Of a stretch of DNA of 64,000 nucleotides, positions 25,281-33,907 are shown piece after piece (the stretch's first letter is position 1; the number at the start of each line of letters is the position of its first letter). Source of the stretch: Paraburkholderia sp. BL21I4N1 (lineage in GTDB: Bacteria; Pseudomonadota; Gammaproteobacteria; Burkholderiales; Burkholderiaceae). The position numbers were made by a program, and so were the translations under genes. The stretch spans positions 682,001-746,000 of the forward strand of contig NZ_PVEN01000001.1 of NCBI RefSeq assembly GCF_002973525.1, written 5' to 3'. The notes under the pieces were generated by a model that was not told the DNA's origin, did not search any database, and saw nothing but the letters and a program-made list of their open reading frames with translations.

Positions 25281-26195
25281 CTAGTTAGCGTGCTGCGGCA
25301 TGACGAGCGACTGATGCGCACTGACCCCCGCCATGGCGCCCGCCGCCGAAGCGAACGTGGCGTTTGTCATCGCATTGGTCGCGTCGCCTGCCGCATAAAC
25401 GCCGTCGACGGTGGTGCGCTTGAATCCATCGACACGGACGATACGGCCGAGCGGCGCGTCGTCGAAAGCACAACCCAGTTGCTCGGCGAGCGGACTCGTC
25501 ATGTGCGTTTTCGGTGCGACGAATAGCGTGTCGATCGAGATCACGCGTCCATCGGCGAGTCTCAGCGCGTCGAGATGGGGCGCGTCGCCGAGCAGTTCGA
25601 CCACGGGCGAGCGTTCGATCCGAACGTCCCGCGCCGCCAGATGAACCCGCTGTTCCGCGTCGGGTTCGAAGTGGCCTTGCGTGAAATACGTCGTCGGCCC
25701 CCATTCCGGAACGAGCAGCGCCTGATGAATCGACAACGCATGACTGGCCAGCACGCCGAGTCGCCGATCCCGCACTTCGTATCCATGACAGTACGGACAA
25801 TGGACGACCGTCATGCCCCAACGCATTTGAAGTCCGGGAATGGCCGGCAATTCGTCTCTGACGCCGGTCGCGAGAATGAGGCGTGCAGCCGATTCGATAC
25901 GACCACCGGCCAGCGTGACCTCGAACCCATCCGCGACCCGTTCGGCCGCAACGGCCTCGCCTTTGACGATCTGAACCGTCGGGTACAGCGCAAGCTGCGC
26001 CGCGGCCTCGCGGATGATCTCGGCCGGCGGCTTGCCGTCCTGACCCAGGAAGCCGTGCGCATGCGCGGCAAACCGGTTGCGCGGCAAACCCGCATCCACC
26101 ACCAGTACGCGGCGTCTGGCGCGCGCCAACTGCATCGCCGCCGATAGTCCCGCGAAACTCCCTCCCACAACGATCACATCGTGTCCGGTCCGCAT
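25281..26195 (-). CDS. Thioredoxin-reductase-like NAD(P)/FAD oxidoreductase
   Basis: 304 residues from the ATG at 26195, with an excellent GGAGGG site; a longer frame to 26219 lacks one. DVIVVGGSFAGLSAAMQLAR binds FAD, CPYCHGYEVRD carries the CxxC redox pair, and GVYAAGDATNAM is the C-terminal FAD motif. This is the short two-domain family of thioredoxin-reductase-like enzymes without an attached glutaredoxin. Physiological partner unknown. It diverges from an Rrf2 regulator that probably controls it. Confidence 0.88.
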   Translation of the reverse strand: MRTGHDVIVVGGSFAGLSAAMQLARARRRVLVVDAGLPRNRFAAHAHGFLGQDGKPPAEIIREAAAQLALYPTVQIVKGEAVAAERVADGFEVTLAGGRIESAARLILATGVRDELPAIPGLQMRWGMTVVHCPYCHGYEVRDRRLGVLASHALSIHQALLVPEWGPTTYFTQGHFEPDAEQRVHLAARDVRIERSPVVELLGDAPHLDALRLADGRVISIDTLFVAPKTHMTSPLAEQLGCAFDDAPLGRIVRVDGFKRTTVDGVYAAGDATNAMTNATFASAAGAMAGVSAHQSLVMPQHAN

Positions 26196-26261
26196 GTTTT
26201 CCCTCCGTTCGCATCTCATGAAACATCACGAGTTGCATGATAGGGCGATGCTATACTTCTT

Positions 26262-26278
26262 GCAACTTTTAATGTTGC
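26262..26278. promoter_or_regulatory. Inverted repeat in the trxB-like/rrf2 divergent region
   Basis: GCAAC (26262-26266) and GTTGC (26274-26278) flank TTTTAAT. It lies in the 126-base region between the divergent starts at 26195 and 26322, where the Rrf2 protein would be expected to bind, and just after a TATACT at 26252. Weak evidence on its own. Confidence 0.4.
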
Positions 26279-26321
26279 GTGACATGACTCCACGCGACGC
26301 GGTTCGATAACGAGGTGAGAG

Positions 26322-26771
26322 ATGAGAACCGACAGCCGGCTCTCGCGGATGCTGCACGTGCTGATTCACATGGATCGGCACGACGGCCCGCTGACGTCCG
26401 AAACGATCGCGCAGATGCTGCGCACTCACGCCGTGGTGGTGCGCAGAATGCTGGCCGGTTTGCGGGACCAGGGCTACGTGCGCTCTGAAAAAGGCCACGG
26501 AGGTGGCTGGGTGCTGGCCGAAGACCTCGACACACTCACGTTGCTGGACGTCTACCGCGCGGTGGGCGAGCCGCCGCTGTTCTCCGAACTTCTCACGGAC
26601 GACGACCCGCAATGTCTGGTCGAACAGGCCGTCAACGCGGGTTTGTCCAAAACAATGCAGGAAGCCGAGACCGCTTTGCTCGCACGCTTCGGCGAGTTGA
26701 CGGTGGGGGCGCTCGCGCGCGACTTCGACGAGCGTTTCGCGCGCGTCAAACAGGGCGAGCAGGGCGGTTGA
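26322..26771 (+). CDS. Rrf2-family transcriptional regulator
   Basis: 149 residues. MRTDSRLSRMLHVLIHM and the winged helix (TIAQMLRTHAVVVRRMLAGLRDQGYVRSEKGHGGGWVLA) are characteristic of Rrf2 proteins. It has one Cys (DDDPQCLVEQ) rather than the three that hold an iron-sulfur cluster in IscR/NsrR, so any sensing would differ. Divergent from the thioredoxin-reductase-like gene, its likely target. Confidence 0.9.
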   Translation: MRTDSRLSRMLHVLIHMDRHDGPLTSETIAQMLRTHAVVVRRMLAGLRDQGYVRSEKGHGGGWVLAEDLDTLTLLDVYRAVGEPPLFSELLTDDDPQCLVEQAVNAGLSKTMQEAETALLARFGELTVGALARDFDERFARVKQGEQGG

Positions 26772-26981
26772 GCGGTCAAGCGGTAGGCGAGCCACACCGC
26801 ACAGCTTCGTCCCATTCCAACGCAAACGCCTTCGCACCCGCCCGCAGAGGGTAAACACCCACAACATTTCCGCGCGACGGAAAGCAGGCAGAAGGCGTTG
26901 GTTTTTTATACTCCTCGGCAAGCGCGGCACGAGACGATCCGTCAACATCGGACGAGTGCTCGCATAGGGAGACCGTTTGAC

Positions 26982-28001
26982 ATGCCACCGTTCGCTCGCT
27001 TCACGGCGCTCGCCTCGACCGCCTGCGCGATCCTGCTCTGGACGCCCCATGCCCAGGCGGAAAAGCTGACGCTGATGACGGGCGGTGCAACCAAGATCGT
27101 CTACCTGCCGGTCACGCTGGCTTCGCGGCTGGGCTATTTCCGCGACGAGGGGCTCGACGTCGACATTCTGTCCGAACCGGCCGGCGTGGATACCGCGACC
27201 GAACTGATCGCCGGTGCCGTGCAAGGCGCGGTGGGCTTCTACGACCATACGATCGATTTGCAAAGCCGCGGCCTCGAAGTCGAAGCGATCGTTGTGCTCG
27301 CACGTTCCGCCGGACTGGCCGAACTCGCGTCGACGAAAGTGGCGAGGCCGATGCAAACCATGGCCGACGCGCGCGGCCGGCGGCTCGGCGTGACCGGTTT
27401 CGGCGCGTCCACCGATTTCCTGAGTCGCTATCTGGCGCAGCGCGCGGGTCTGCCCGCGAACGCCTATACGGTCGTGCCGCTGGGTTCCGACAGCAGTTTC
27501 GCCGATGCGATGAAGAACGGATCGATCGACGCCGTCATGGTCGAGGAGCCCACCGCATCGAAATTGCTCGCTGCCGGCACGGCGCGGGTTCTCGTGGACA
27601 TGCGCAGCATCGACGGCACGCGGCTCGCGCTGGGCGGCCCTTACGCCAGTTCCTGCCTGTACGCGCAGCGCAAGTGGGTCGCCGCTCACCCAGACGAGAG
27701 CCGCCGGCTGGTGCGCGCGATGGTGCGCTCGCTCGCGTTCATCGCCACGCATAGCGCCGATCAGATCATGGCGGTGCTGCCGCGCGATTTCGTCGGCGCG
27801 AACGAAGCGCTGTACCGCCAGGCGCTTGCCGCGACGATGCCGTCGTTCTCGCGTGACGGCAGGATGCCCGACGGCGCGCCGCAGACTGTGCTGGGCGCGC
27901 TCGCCGCGGTGAATCCGGAGATCGTGCCGCGTCACGTCGAACTGAGCCGGACCTATACCAACCGGTTCGCCGACGAAGTCAATGCCGTCGCGGCGCATTG
28001 A
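26982..28001 (+). CDS. ABC transporter periplasmic substrate-binding protein, SsuA/NMT1-like
   Basis: 339 residues from the ATG at 26982 with AGGGAGA upstream. Signal peptide MPPFARFTALASTACAILLW ... HAQA. The mature part starts EKLTLMTGGATKIVYLPVTLA and contains FGASTDFLSRYLAQRAGL, the NMT1/taurine-type fold that binds small anions or organic compounds. No permease or ATPase gene is next to it, which is unusual for this family. It is followed 37 bases later by a quinone oxidoreductase and then a transporter and two-component pair. Confidence 0.85.
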   Translation: MPPFARFTALASTACAILLWTPHAQAEKLTLMTGGATKIVYLPVTLASRLGYFRDEGLDVDILSEPAGVDTATELIAGAVQGAVGFYDHTIDLQSRGLEVEAIVVLARSAGLAELASTKVARPMQTMADARGRRLGVTGFGASTDFLSRYLAQRAGLPANAYTVVPLGSDSSFADAMKNGSIDAVMVEEPTASKLLAAGTARVLVDMRSIDGTRLALGGPYASSCLYAQRKWVAAHPDESRRLVRAMVRSLAFIATHSADQIMAVLPRDFVGANEALYRQALAATMPSFSRDGRMPDGAPQTVLGALAAVNPEIVPRHVELSRTYTNRFADEVNAVAAH

Positions 28002-28038
28002 GCCGCCTCATCTTCTTCAAAAGCACGGAACACGAGAT

Positions 28039-29028
28039 ATGAAGGCCATACGCATCGAGCAATACGGCGGTCCCGAGGTCCTGCGCCGCGTCGACATCGG
28101 GATTCCGTCGCCGGGGCCGGACGAAGTGCTGATCCGGGTTGGTTGCGCCGGCATCAATTTCATGGACGTCCACACGCGGCAGGGCAAATACCGCGAGTCG
28201 CGCACCTATCCGGTTCGCCTGCCGATCACGCTCGGCATGGAAGGCGCGGGCGAGGTCGTGCAGACCGGTTCGAACGTGACCTCGTGCGAGCGCGGCGACC
28301 GCGTGGCGTGGTGTATTTCGTGGGGTGCGTACGCCGACTATGCCGTCGTGCCGGCGGCGCGTGTCGCGCGCATTCCGGACGCGATCCCGTTCGATCTGGC
28401 CGCCGCCGCGATTTTCCAGGGGTCGACCGCGCACTATCTGCTCGAAGACGTGGCACGACTCGGCGCCGGCAGCACGTGTCTCGTGCATGCGGCGTCGGGC
28501 GGTATCGGCCAGTTGCTGGTGCAACTCGCGAAGCGGCGCGGCGTGACGGTGTACGCCACGACGAGCAGCGCAGCGAAAGCCGAGGTGGCCCGAGCGCACG
28601 GCGCCGACCACGTGATGCTGTACGACGACGGCGGCTTCGCCGAGCGCGTGCGCGAAGCGACCGAGGGTCGCGGCGTCGACGTGGTGTTCGACGCGGTGGG
28701 ACGCGCGACGCTGCGCGACAGTTTCCGCGCGACCCGCACGCGCGGCCTCGTGGTGAATTACGGCTCGGTCTCCGGTTCGCTGAACGATCTCGATCCGATC
28801 GAACTGGGCGAAGCGGGTTCGTTGTTCCTGACTCGCCCGCGTCTGGCCGATCACCTCGCGGATGGCGCGACCGTGCAGCGCCGAGCGGATGAAATATTCG
28901 CCGCGCTGCAGGACGGCACGCTAAAAGTCGAGATCAGCGGCCGCTACACATTCGACGACGTCGAAGCGGCGCATGAAGCGCTCGAATCGCGCAGTCAATT
29001 AGGCAAAGCCGTGATGACGATCGGCTGA
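28039..29028 (+). CDS. Quinone oxidoreductase (zeta-crystallin type, MDR superfamily)
   Basis: 329 residues from ATG 28039. MKAIRIEQYGGPEVL is the family start. The NADPH-binding loop reads VHAASGGIGQLLVQLAKRRG. Zinc-binding residues of alcohol dehydrogenases are absent, as in Qor. The family reduces quinones or enones by one or two electrons with NADPH. It probably shares a transcript with the upstream binding-protein gene. Physiological substrate unknown. Confidence 0.9.
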   Translation: MKAIRIEQYGGPEVLRRVDIGIPSPGPDEVLIRVGCAGINFMDVHTRQGKYRESRTYPVRLPITLGMEGAGEVVQTGSNVTSCERGDRVAWCISWGAYADYAVVPAARVARIPDAIPFDLAAAAIFQGSTAHYLLEDVARLGAGSTCLVHAASGGIGQLLVQLAKRRGVTVYATTSSAAKAEVARAHGADHVMLYDDGGFAERVREATEGRGVDVVFDAVGRATLRDSFRATRTRGLVVNYGSVSGSLNDLDPIELGEAGSLFLTRPRLADHLADGATVQRRADEIFAALQDGTLKVEISGRYTFDDVEAAHEALESRSQLGKAVMTIG

Positions 29029-29154
29029 TCCTTCGCTTTTCCATGAATCCATGAAGCCGGACCCGGCGGCCACGCTGACCGCCGAGGACGTGTTCGTCCC
29101 GCACTACCGAGATCAACCCGACGATCGACGCCGGGCTCAACTACCGAGGTCACC

Positions 29155-30480
29155 ATGACATCACCCTCCACGATCGACGCCACGGCGTCCGCCGACGCAC
29201 CGCCCACGCCGAGGGAATCGCGCGTCAAAGCGGTGTTCCGCGTCACCAGCGGCAACTTCCTCGAGATGTACGACTTCACCGTGTACGGGTACTACGCGGC
29301 CGCGATCGCCGCCACGTTCTTTCCGACCGGCAACGAATTCGCGTCGCTGATGCTGGCGTTGTCCGTATTCGGCGCGGGCTTCCTGATGCGTCCCATCGGT
29401 GCGCTGGTGCTCGGCGCGTACATCGACCATCATGGCCGTCGCAAGGGCCTGATTCTGTCGCTGACGTTGATGGCGATCGGCACCGCGTGCGTCGCGTTCG
29501 TGCCGAGCTACGCGGCGATCGGTCTGCTGGCGCCGGCCGTCGTGCTGTTCGGGCGCTTGCTGCAAGGCTTTTCCGCAGGTGTCGAACTGGGTGGCGTGTC
29601 GGTCTATCTGTCCGAGATCGCGACCAAGGGCAATCGCGGCTTCTATTGCTCGTGGCAGTCGGCGAGCCAGCAGGTCGCCGTGGTGTTCGCGGCGTCGCTC
29701 GGCGTGGTGTTGAACCGCCTGATTCCGGCTTCGGAAATGAACGCATGGGGCTGGCGCATTCCGTTCGTCGTCGGTTGCATGATCGTGCCGTTCCTGTTCT
29801 ACGTGCGCCGTTCGCTGCAGGAAACCGAGGAATTCGCGGCGCGCCGGCATCGCCCGAGCATGGGCGAAATCGCCAGATCGATGGTGCAGCACTCGCGCCT
29901 GATTCTCGCCGGCATGGGCCTCGTCATCATGACGACCGCGTCGTTTTATCTGATTACCGCGTACACGCCGACCTTCGGCAAGGTCGTGCTCAAGCTGTCC
30001 TCGCTCGACGCGCTGCTGGTGACGGTGTGTGTGGGCGTGTCGAACTTCATCTGGCTGCCGATCGCGGGCGCCGTGTCGGACCGTATCGGCCGTCGTCCGG
30101 TGCTGCTGGCCTGCACGGTGCTGGCGATTCTGACCGCCTATCCGGTCATGCAATGGATGGTCGGGCAACCGTCGTTCGGGCGTCTGTTGATGGTCGAGCT
30201 CTGGCTGTCGGTGCTCTACGCGTGGTACAACGGCGCGATGGTTGTCGCGCTGACGGAATTGATGCCGGCTCATGTGCGCACCACCGGTTTTTCGATGGCG
30301 TATAGCCTCGCCACCGTGATCGGCGGATTCACCCCGGCAATCTCGACGTGGCTGATTCATACTACCGGCGATAAGGCTTCGCCGGGCGCGTGGATGTCGT
30401 TCGCCGCTGTGTGCGGCGTGGTCGCCACGCTGGTCCTGTACCGTTCCGCGCCGGCACGGGAGCAATACAAGACCGCATGA
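29155..30480 (+). CDS. MFS transporter, metabolite:H+ symporter (MHS) family, citrate-transporter-like
   Basis: 441 residues with twelve membrane segments. [21 protein letters not shown] is the MHS-family start seen in citrate and alpha-ketoglutarate proton symporters, and [19 protein letters not shown] and [20 protein letters not shown] are the MFS loop motifs. It imports an organic acid with protons. A TctD/TctE-like two-component system follows immediately, a usual arrangement for tricarboxylate sensing and uptake, so citrate or a relative is the best guess. Confidence 0.87.
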   Translation: MTSPSTIDATASADAPPTPRESRVKAVFRVTSGNFLEMYDFTVYGYYAAAIAATFFPTGNEFASLMLALSVFGAGFLMRPIGALVLGAYIDHHGRRKGLILSLTLMAIGTACVAFVPSYAAIGLLAPAVVLFGRLLQGFSAGVELGGVSVYLSEIATKGNRGFYCSWQSASQQVAVVFAASLGVVLNRLIPASEMNAWGWRIPFVVGCMIVPFLFYVRRSLQETEEFAARRHRPSMGEIARSMVQHSRLILAGMGLVIMTTASFYLITAYTPTFGKVVLKLSSLDALLVTVCVGVSNFIWLPIAGAVSDRIGRRPVLLACTVLAILTAYPVMQWMVGQPSFGRLLMVELWLSVLYAWYNGAMVVALTELMPAHVRTTGFSMAYSLATVIGGFTPAISTWLIHTTGDKASPGAWMSFAAVCGVVATLVLYRSAPAREQYKTA

Positions 30481-30500
30481 ACGCTTTGGGGATGGAAGGA

Positions 30501-31178
30501 ATGAGGCTACTGCTCGTAGAAGACAATGACCAGCTCGCGCACTGGCTCGCGCGGATTCTGCTCGACGACGGCTTCATGCTCGACCGTGTCAGCGACGGCG
30601 AGGCGGCGGAGAGCGCGCTGCGCGCCGTCCCCTACGACGTGGTGCTGCTCGATCTGAATCTGCCGCAACTATCGGGCAAAAGCGTGTTGCGCCGCATGCG
30701 CGAGCGCGAGGACACGACGCCGGTGCTGATCCTCACGGCCACCGGCGCCGTCGACGAAAAAGTGGTGCTGCTCGGCGCGGGCGCGGACGACTACATCGTC
30801 AAGCCGTTCGACGCGCGCGAACTGGTCGCGCGCGTGAAAGTGCTGGCGCGTCGCCAGGCGCCGTCGCGCTCGAACAAACTCAAATGCGGCAATCTCACCT
30901 ACGACATGGACCGCTGCCAGTTCGCGGTGGAAGGCGAGCCGCTGGCGCTGACGCCGCGCGAACATGCGGTGCTCGAAGCGCTGATACTGCGCGCCAAGAA
31001 GACCGTCGCGAAGACCATGCTCGCGGATTCGCTTAGCAAAGGCGACGCGATGACCAGCGAAGATGCGATCGAAATCTACGTCTCGCGGCTGCGCAAAAAG
31101 CTCGAAAAAAGTACCGCGACGATCATCACGTTGCGCGGTCTCGGCTATCTGCTGGAAGACGGCGCCGATGACGAATAG
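30501..31178 (+). CDS. OmpR-family response regulator, TctD-like
   Basis: 225 residues from ATG 30501; in-frame ATGs at 30477 (overlapping the transporter stop) and 30492 are possible alternatives. Receiver domain MRLLLVEDNDQLAHWL with phosphoacceptor Asp51 (LLDLNLPQ) and the switch Lys in DDYIVKPFDARE. The C-terminal winged helix ends with YVSRLRKKLEKS and TLRGLGYLL. It overlaps the histidine kinase gene by 11 bases. Likely activates the MHS transporter gene in response to extracellular carboxylate. Confidence 0.9.
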   Translation: MRLLLVEDNDQLAHWLARILLDDGFMLDRVSDGEAAESALRAVPYDVVLLDLNLPQLSGKSVLRRMREREDTTPVLILTATGAVDEKVVLLGAGADDYIVKPFDARELVARVKVLARRQAPSRSNKLKCGNLTYDMDRCQFAVEGEPLALTPREHAVLEALILRAKKTVAKTMLADSLSKGDAMTSEDAIEIYVSRLRKKLEKSTATIITLRGLGYLLEDGADDE

Positions 31179-32532
31179 CCTGCGGCTCAGGCTGCTGTTA
31201 TGGCTGCTGCTGCCGATGACGGTCTACGTGATCGCCGCCGGCCTGATCGCCCACGACAACGCCGCGCGCACCGCGCGGCTGTTGCAGGACGAAGCGCTGC
31301 TGTCGTCCGCGCGCGTGATGGCGGGCGACATCGAGTGGAAGAACGGTTATCTGCACGCGGAGATCTCGCCGAGCGCGATCGAGATTCTGAGTTCGCCGGC
31401 CGGCGACCGTGTGTATTTCAGTATCCGCGAAGCGGGCGGCGCGACGATCGCGGGCACGTCCGACTTTCCGCAACGCGTGCCCGACGAATCGCCGCTCTGG
31501 TACGACGCGACGGTCGGCGGTCATCCGATCCGCGCGGTGTCGCTGATCCGGCCGATGTACGACGCGGGCGCGGTCAAACAGGTGGTGGTGTCGGTAGGCC
31601 GCACGCTGCTGCAACGCGACGCCACCGCCGCCGCGCTATGGCAGCCGCAGATGCTGCATTTCGCGAGCATCGTCGGGATTGCCGTGGTGCTGGTCTGCGT
31701 CGGCCTGACCTTCGAGCTGCGGCCCTTGATGCGCCTCGCGAACGACATGCTCGCGCGCGCGCCGAACGCGTCGCTGCGGGTGCGCGCCGATCCGCTGCGC
31801 AACGAATTGCGGCCGATCGTCAGCGCGTTCAATCAATGCCTCGACATCATCGAACGCAAGACGGCGATGCAGCGGCGCTTCATTGCGGACGCGGCACATC
31901 AGTTGCGCACGCCGCTCACGTTGCTCGGCACGCAGTTGCAATACGCGCGTCGCCAGGACGATCTCGCGCAAATCAAGGAGACGTTGCTGGCGATGCATCG
32001 CAGCAATCATTCGCTGGTGGCGCTCACCAATCAGTTGCTGCTGCTGGCGCAGGCGGAAGCCGCGGATTACGCCGATTTTCAGGGCGTGCCCGTCGATCTG
32101 CGCGCCGTGGCGACCGCAACCATCGAACAGTTGGCGCTGCTTGCCCAGCGTCGCGGCGTCGAGTTGTCGGCGCGGCTCGACGAGGATGCTGAGGTGATGG
32201 GCAACGAACCCTTGCTCTCCGTTCTGCTGTTCAATCTGCTCGACAACGCGATCCGCTACACGCCGGCGGACGGTCACGTGGCGCTCGATCTCGCGGCGCA
32301 CGAAGGACGCTGGGTCGTCACCGTCACCGACGAAGGACCAGGCATCGACGTTGCGTTGCGCGAGCGCGTGTTCGAACCGTTCTTTCGCGCTTCCGGCGAG
32401 GAGGGAAGCGGGTTGGGGCTGGCCATCGTGCGGGAAATCGCACGGGCGCACCGCGCGGAAGTGCGGCTCGAAGACGGTGTGGATGGGCGGGGGCTGCGGG
32501 CGTCGGTGGTTTTTCCGGCATCGGGGAAGTGA
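31168..32532 (+). CDS. Sensor histidine kinase, TctE-like
   Basis: 454 residues from ATG 31168. Two membrane helices (LLLWLLLPMTVYVIAAGLIA near the start, then a second around LHFASIVGIAVVLVCVGLTF) enclose a periplasmic sensor of about 150 residues. The H-box FIADAAHQLRTPLTLL has the phosphorylated His at about residue 244. N-box NLLDNAIRYTP, and G-boxes DEGPGID and GSGLGLAIV, complete the ATPase domain. It pairs with the response regulator upstream. The ligand is probably an organic acid, by analogy with TctE and the neighbouring transporter. Confidence 0.9.
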   Translation: MTNSLRLRLLLWLLLPMTVYVIAAGLIAHDNAARTARLLQDEALLSSARVMAGDIEWKNGYLHAEISPSAIEILSSPAGDRVYFSIREAGGATIAGTSDFPQRVPDESPLWYDATVGGHPIRAVSLIRPMYDAGAVKQVVVSVGRTLLQRDATAAALWQPQMLHFASIVGIAVVLVCVGLTFELRPLMRLANDMLARAPNASLRVRADPLRNELRPIVSAFNQCLDIIERKTAMQRRFIADAAHQLRTPLTLLGTQLQYARRQDDLAQIKETLLAMHRSNHSLVALTNQLLLLAQAEAADYADFQGVPVDLRAVATATIEQLALLAQRRGVELSARLDEDAEVMGNEPLLSVLLFNLLDNAIRYTPADGHVALDLAAHEGRWVVTVTDEGPGIDVALRERVFEPFFRASGEEGSGLGLAIVREIARAHRAEVRLEDGVDGRGLRASVVFPASGK

Positions 32533-32580
32533 GCGCGGTCCACCGGTTTGCGGGGCATGTCCTCGCGCAGGCATTTATTT

Positions 32581-32661
32581 ACTACCTCGTGATTTGCTAA
32601 ATCGGTTGTCATGGTGCTGTCCGCGCGTCGGAGCGGGCGTCCTTAACACCGAGACGAGGTA
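32581..32661 (+). promoter_or_regulatory. Conserved upstream element of the first paralog
   Basis: ACTACCTCGTGATT at 32581, ATCGGTTGTCATGG at 32601-32614 with GCTGTCCG right after, and TTAACACCGAGACGAGGTA ending at 32661 before the ATG at 32667. The same blocks occur in the same order before the paralog at 33908 (block ATCGGTTGTCATGG at 33836). Both genes thus share a promoter or activator site; GACGAGG is the ribosome site. Confidence 0.6.
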
Positions 32662-32666
32662 AGTCC

Positions 32667-33584
32667 ATGTTTTCATCGGTCAGTGGTTTCCATTTTCATC
32701 CCGAGCCAAGACACGTGCCGGGAGAACCTCATCAACCCGGGCGCTCCGCGCCGTCCGTGTTCCTATCGATTCACGCACCGGGCGTGGATGCCCTTTCAGG
32801 CAATGCCGATGCGTCAGCCGGACCGCGCCTGCCGGCGGACTATGTCTCGAAGCCCAGCGGCAAGCTTTATCCGGATCTCGTCCATCCCGGTATCCAGATC
32901 GACGACAGAGGTCAACGCTTCATCCATGACGGCGCCAATGCGTACGCAGTTCGTTTCGACCGAGACAATCAGACCGAGCGCGTCTTTCAACCGGATAATC
33001 CGGCGAAACCCGGCATTCCCGTGAGGCTTAATGGGGCCGGCGAGTATGAGCGGCACAGAGACGTCGGGCTGAAGGGCGGTTCACCTGGGCGAGAGATTCA
33101 GAGCGCTTATAACGTGGCGAAAGGATCGCTTGAGCGGTGCAGGCGCGAGGTGGATGACGCCAAAGTCGTTCTGGAATCGATCGAAAACGAAATCCGCCGG
33201 TCGCCAGATTTCAATGCCGACGCGCAGACCAGATTGCAGGCCGCGAATCAGGTCTTGAGGCGGCGCGAGGCCGACCTTCGCGGCGCGGAGGACTACGTCG
33301 AAGGCGTACGGCAGCAAGCGCGTCAGCTTCGGCAAAGGACGCAGGACGAACTGACGCGGATGCAGGCGCGTCGGCAGGACGGCGTACGTTCCGAGGCGGC
33401 CACGCAGCTCGAAATCAATCTCCTGCAGGTGACGCCGTTTCAGAGCGGCGTGTCCGTGACGGAAGTGCAGGGCAATCTGCGGAGGCGGCAGGATGATCTT
33501 CGCCGAGTCCAGGACGCGAATGCGGCGTTGGATCGAAACATCGACCAACTGAATCGCGATCTGGCCGACGTTCCTTACCTCTAG
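32667..33584 (+). CDS. Unknown protein of a tandem paralog pair (copy 1), with coiled coil; effector-like
   Basis: 305 residues, no signal peptide or membrane helix. Residues about 1-55 are Pro/His-rich and look disordered. Residues 55-135 form a compact conserved module: DLVHPGIQIDDRGQRFI, AYAVRFDRDNQTERVFQPDNP and KPGIPVRLNGAGEYERH. From about 150 to the end it is a charged coiled coil (GREIQSAYNVAKGSLERCRREVD onward). The same length and layout recur in the gene at 33908. I do not know a named family. The central module resembles segments found in large secreted or injected proteins of plant- and host-associated proteobacteria, so a translocated effector is possible but unproven. Confidence 0.7.
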   Translation: MFSSVSGFHFHPEPRHVPGEPHQPGRSAPSVFLSIHAPGVDALSGNADASAGPRLPADYVSKPSGKLYPDLVHPGIQIDDRGQRFIHDGANAYAVRFDRDNQTERVFQPDNPAKPGIPVRLNGAGEYERHRDVGLKGGSPGREIQSAYNVAKGSLERCRREVDDAKVVLESIENEIRRSPDFNADAQTRLQAANQVLRRREADLRGAEDYVEGVRQQARQLRQRTQDELTRMQARRQDGVRSEAATQLEINLLQVTPFQSGVSVTEVQGNLRRRQDDLRRVQDANAALDRNIDQLNRDLADVPYL

Positions 33585-33815
33585 CAAACCGCACTGCCTT
33601 GATCGCGGCACCTAGCGCATCAGCAAGTCGATTCCGGTTCGGCGGCTGCGGGTTCATCGGACGGCTGCCGGACCACGCGTCCTATCCGCTATCGCGTTCG
33701 CCGCGGAAAACCGGTCCGGGCACGAGGGCGGCGATGGTTTTTCCGGCGGTGGTCACGAGGAAATAGTCGCATGCGTCGCCCGGCCGGCGCATGCACGTCT
33801 TGCCGCTACACAGCT
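33585..33815. other. Spacer between the paralogs with a decayed copy of the neighbouring beta-propeller gene end
   Basis: Bases about 33640-33720 align with 34900-34980, the 3' end of the minus-strand gene at 34871-35548; the block CCGCTATCGC at 33686 matches 34944, and GAAAACCGGT recurs in both. The copy has a TAG in place of a Lys codon and a missing base, so it is not coding. The rest of this spacer holds no supportable gene. Confidence 0.55.
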
Positions 33816-33903
33816 ACTACCTTTTGATTCAGTGGATCGGTTGTCATGGAGCTGTCCGTGCATCGGCGCGGACGCCACCTGCACTTAACACTGAGACGAG
33901 GTA
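33816..33903 (+). promoter_or_regulatory. Conserved upstream element of the second paralog
   Basis: CTACTACCTTTTGATT at 33814-33829, ATCGGTTGTCATGG at 33836-33849 followed by AGCTGTCCG, and CTTAACACTGAGACGAGGTA just before the ATG at 33908. It matches the region before the paralog at 32667, including the spacing to the start within six bases. Confidence 0.6.
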
Positions 33904-33907
33904 GCGT

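Noticed and set aside
29161..30465. Long minus-strand open frame opposite the MFS transporter
   Set aside because: His/Arg/Gln-rich translation typical of antisense in GC-rich DNA; the transporter is clear on the plus strand.
33700..33810. Short minus-strand frame (about 36 codons) in the paralog spacer
   Set aside because: It ends in the decayed copy of the beta-propeller gene and has no convincing ribosome site; treated as residue of duplication.
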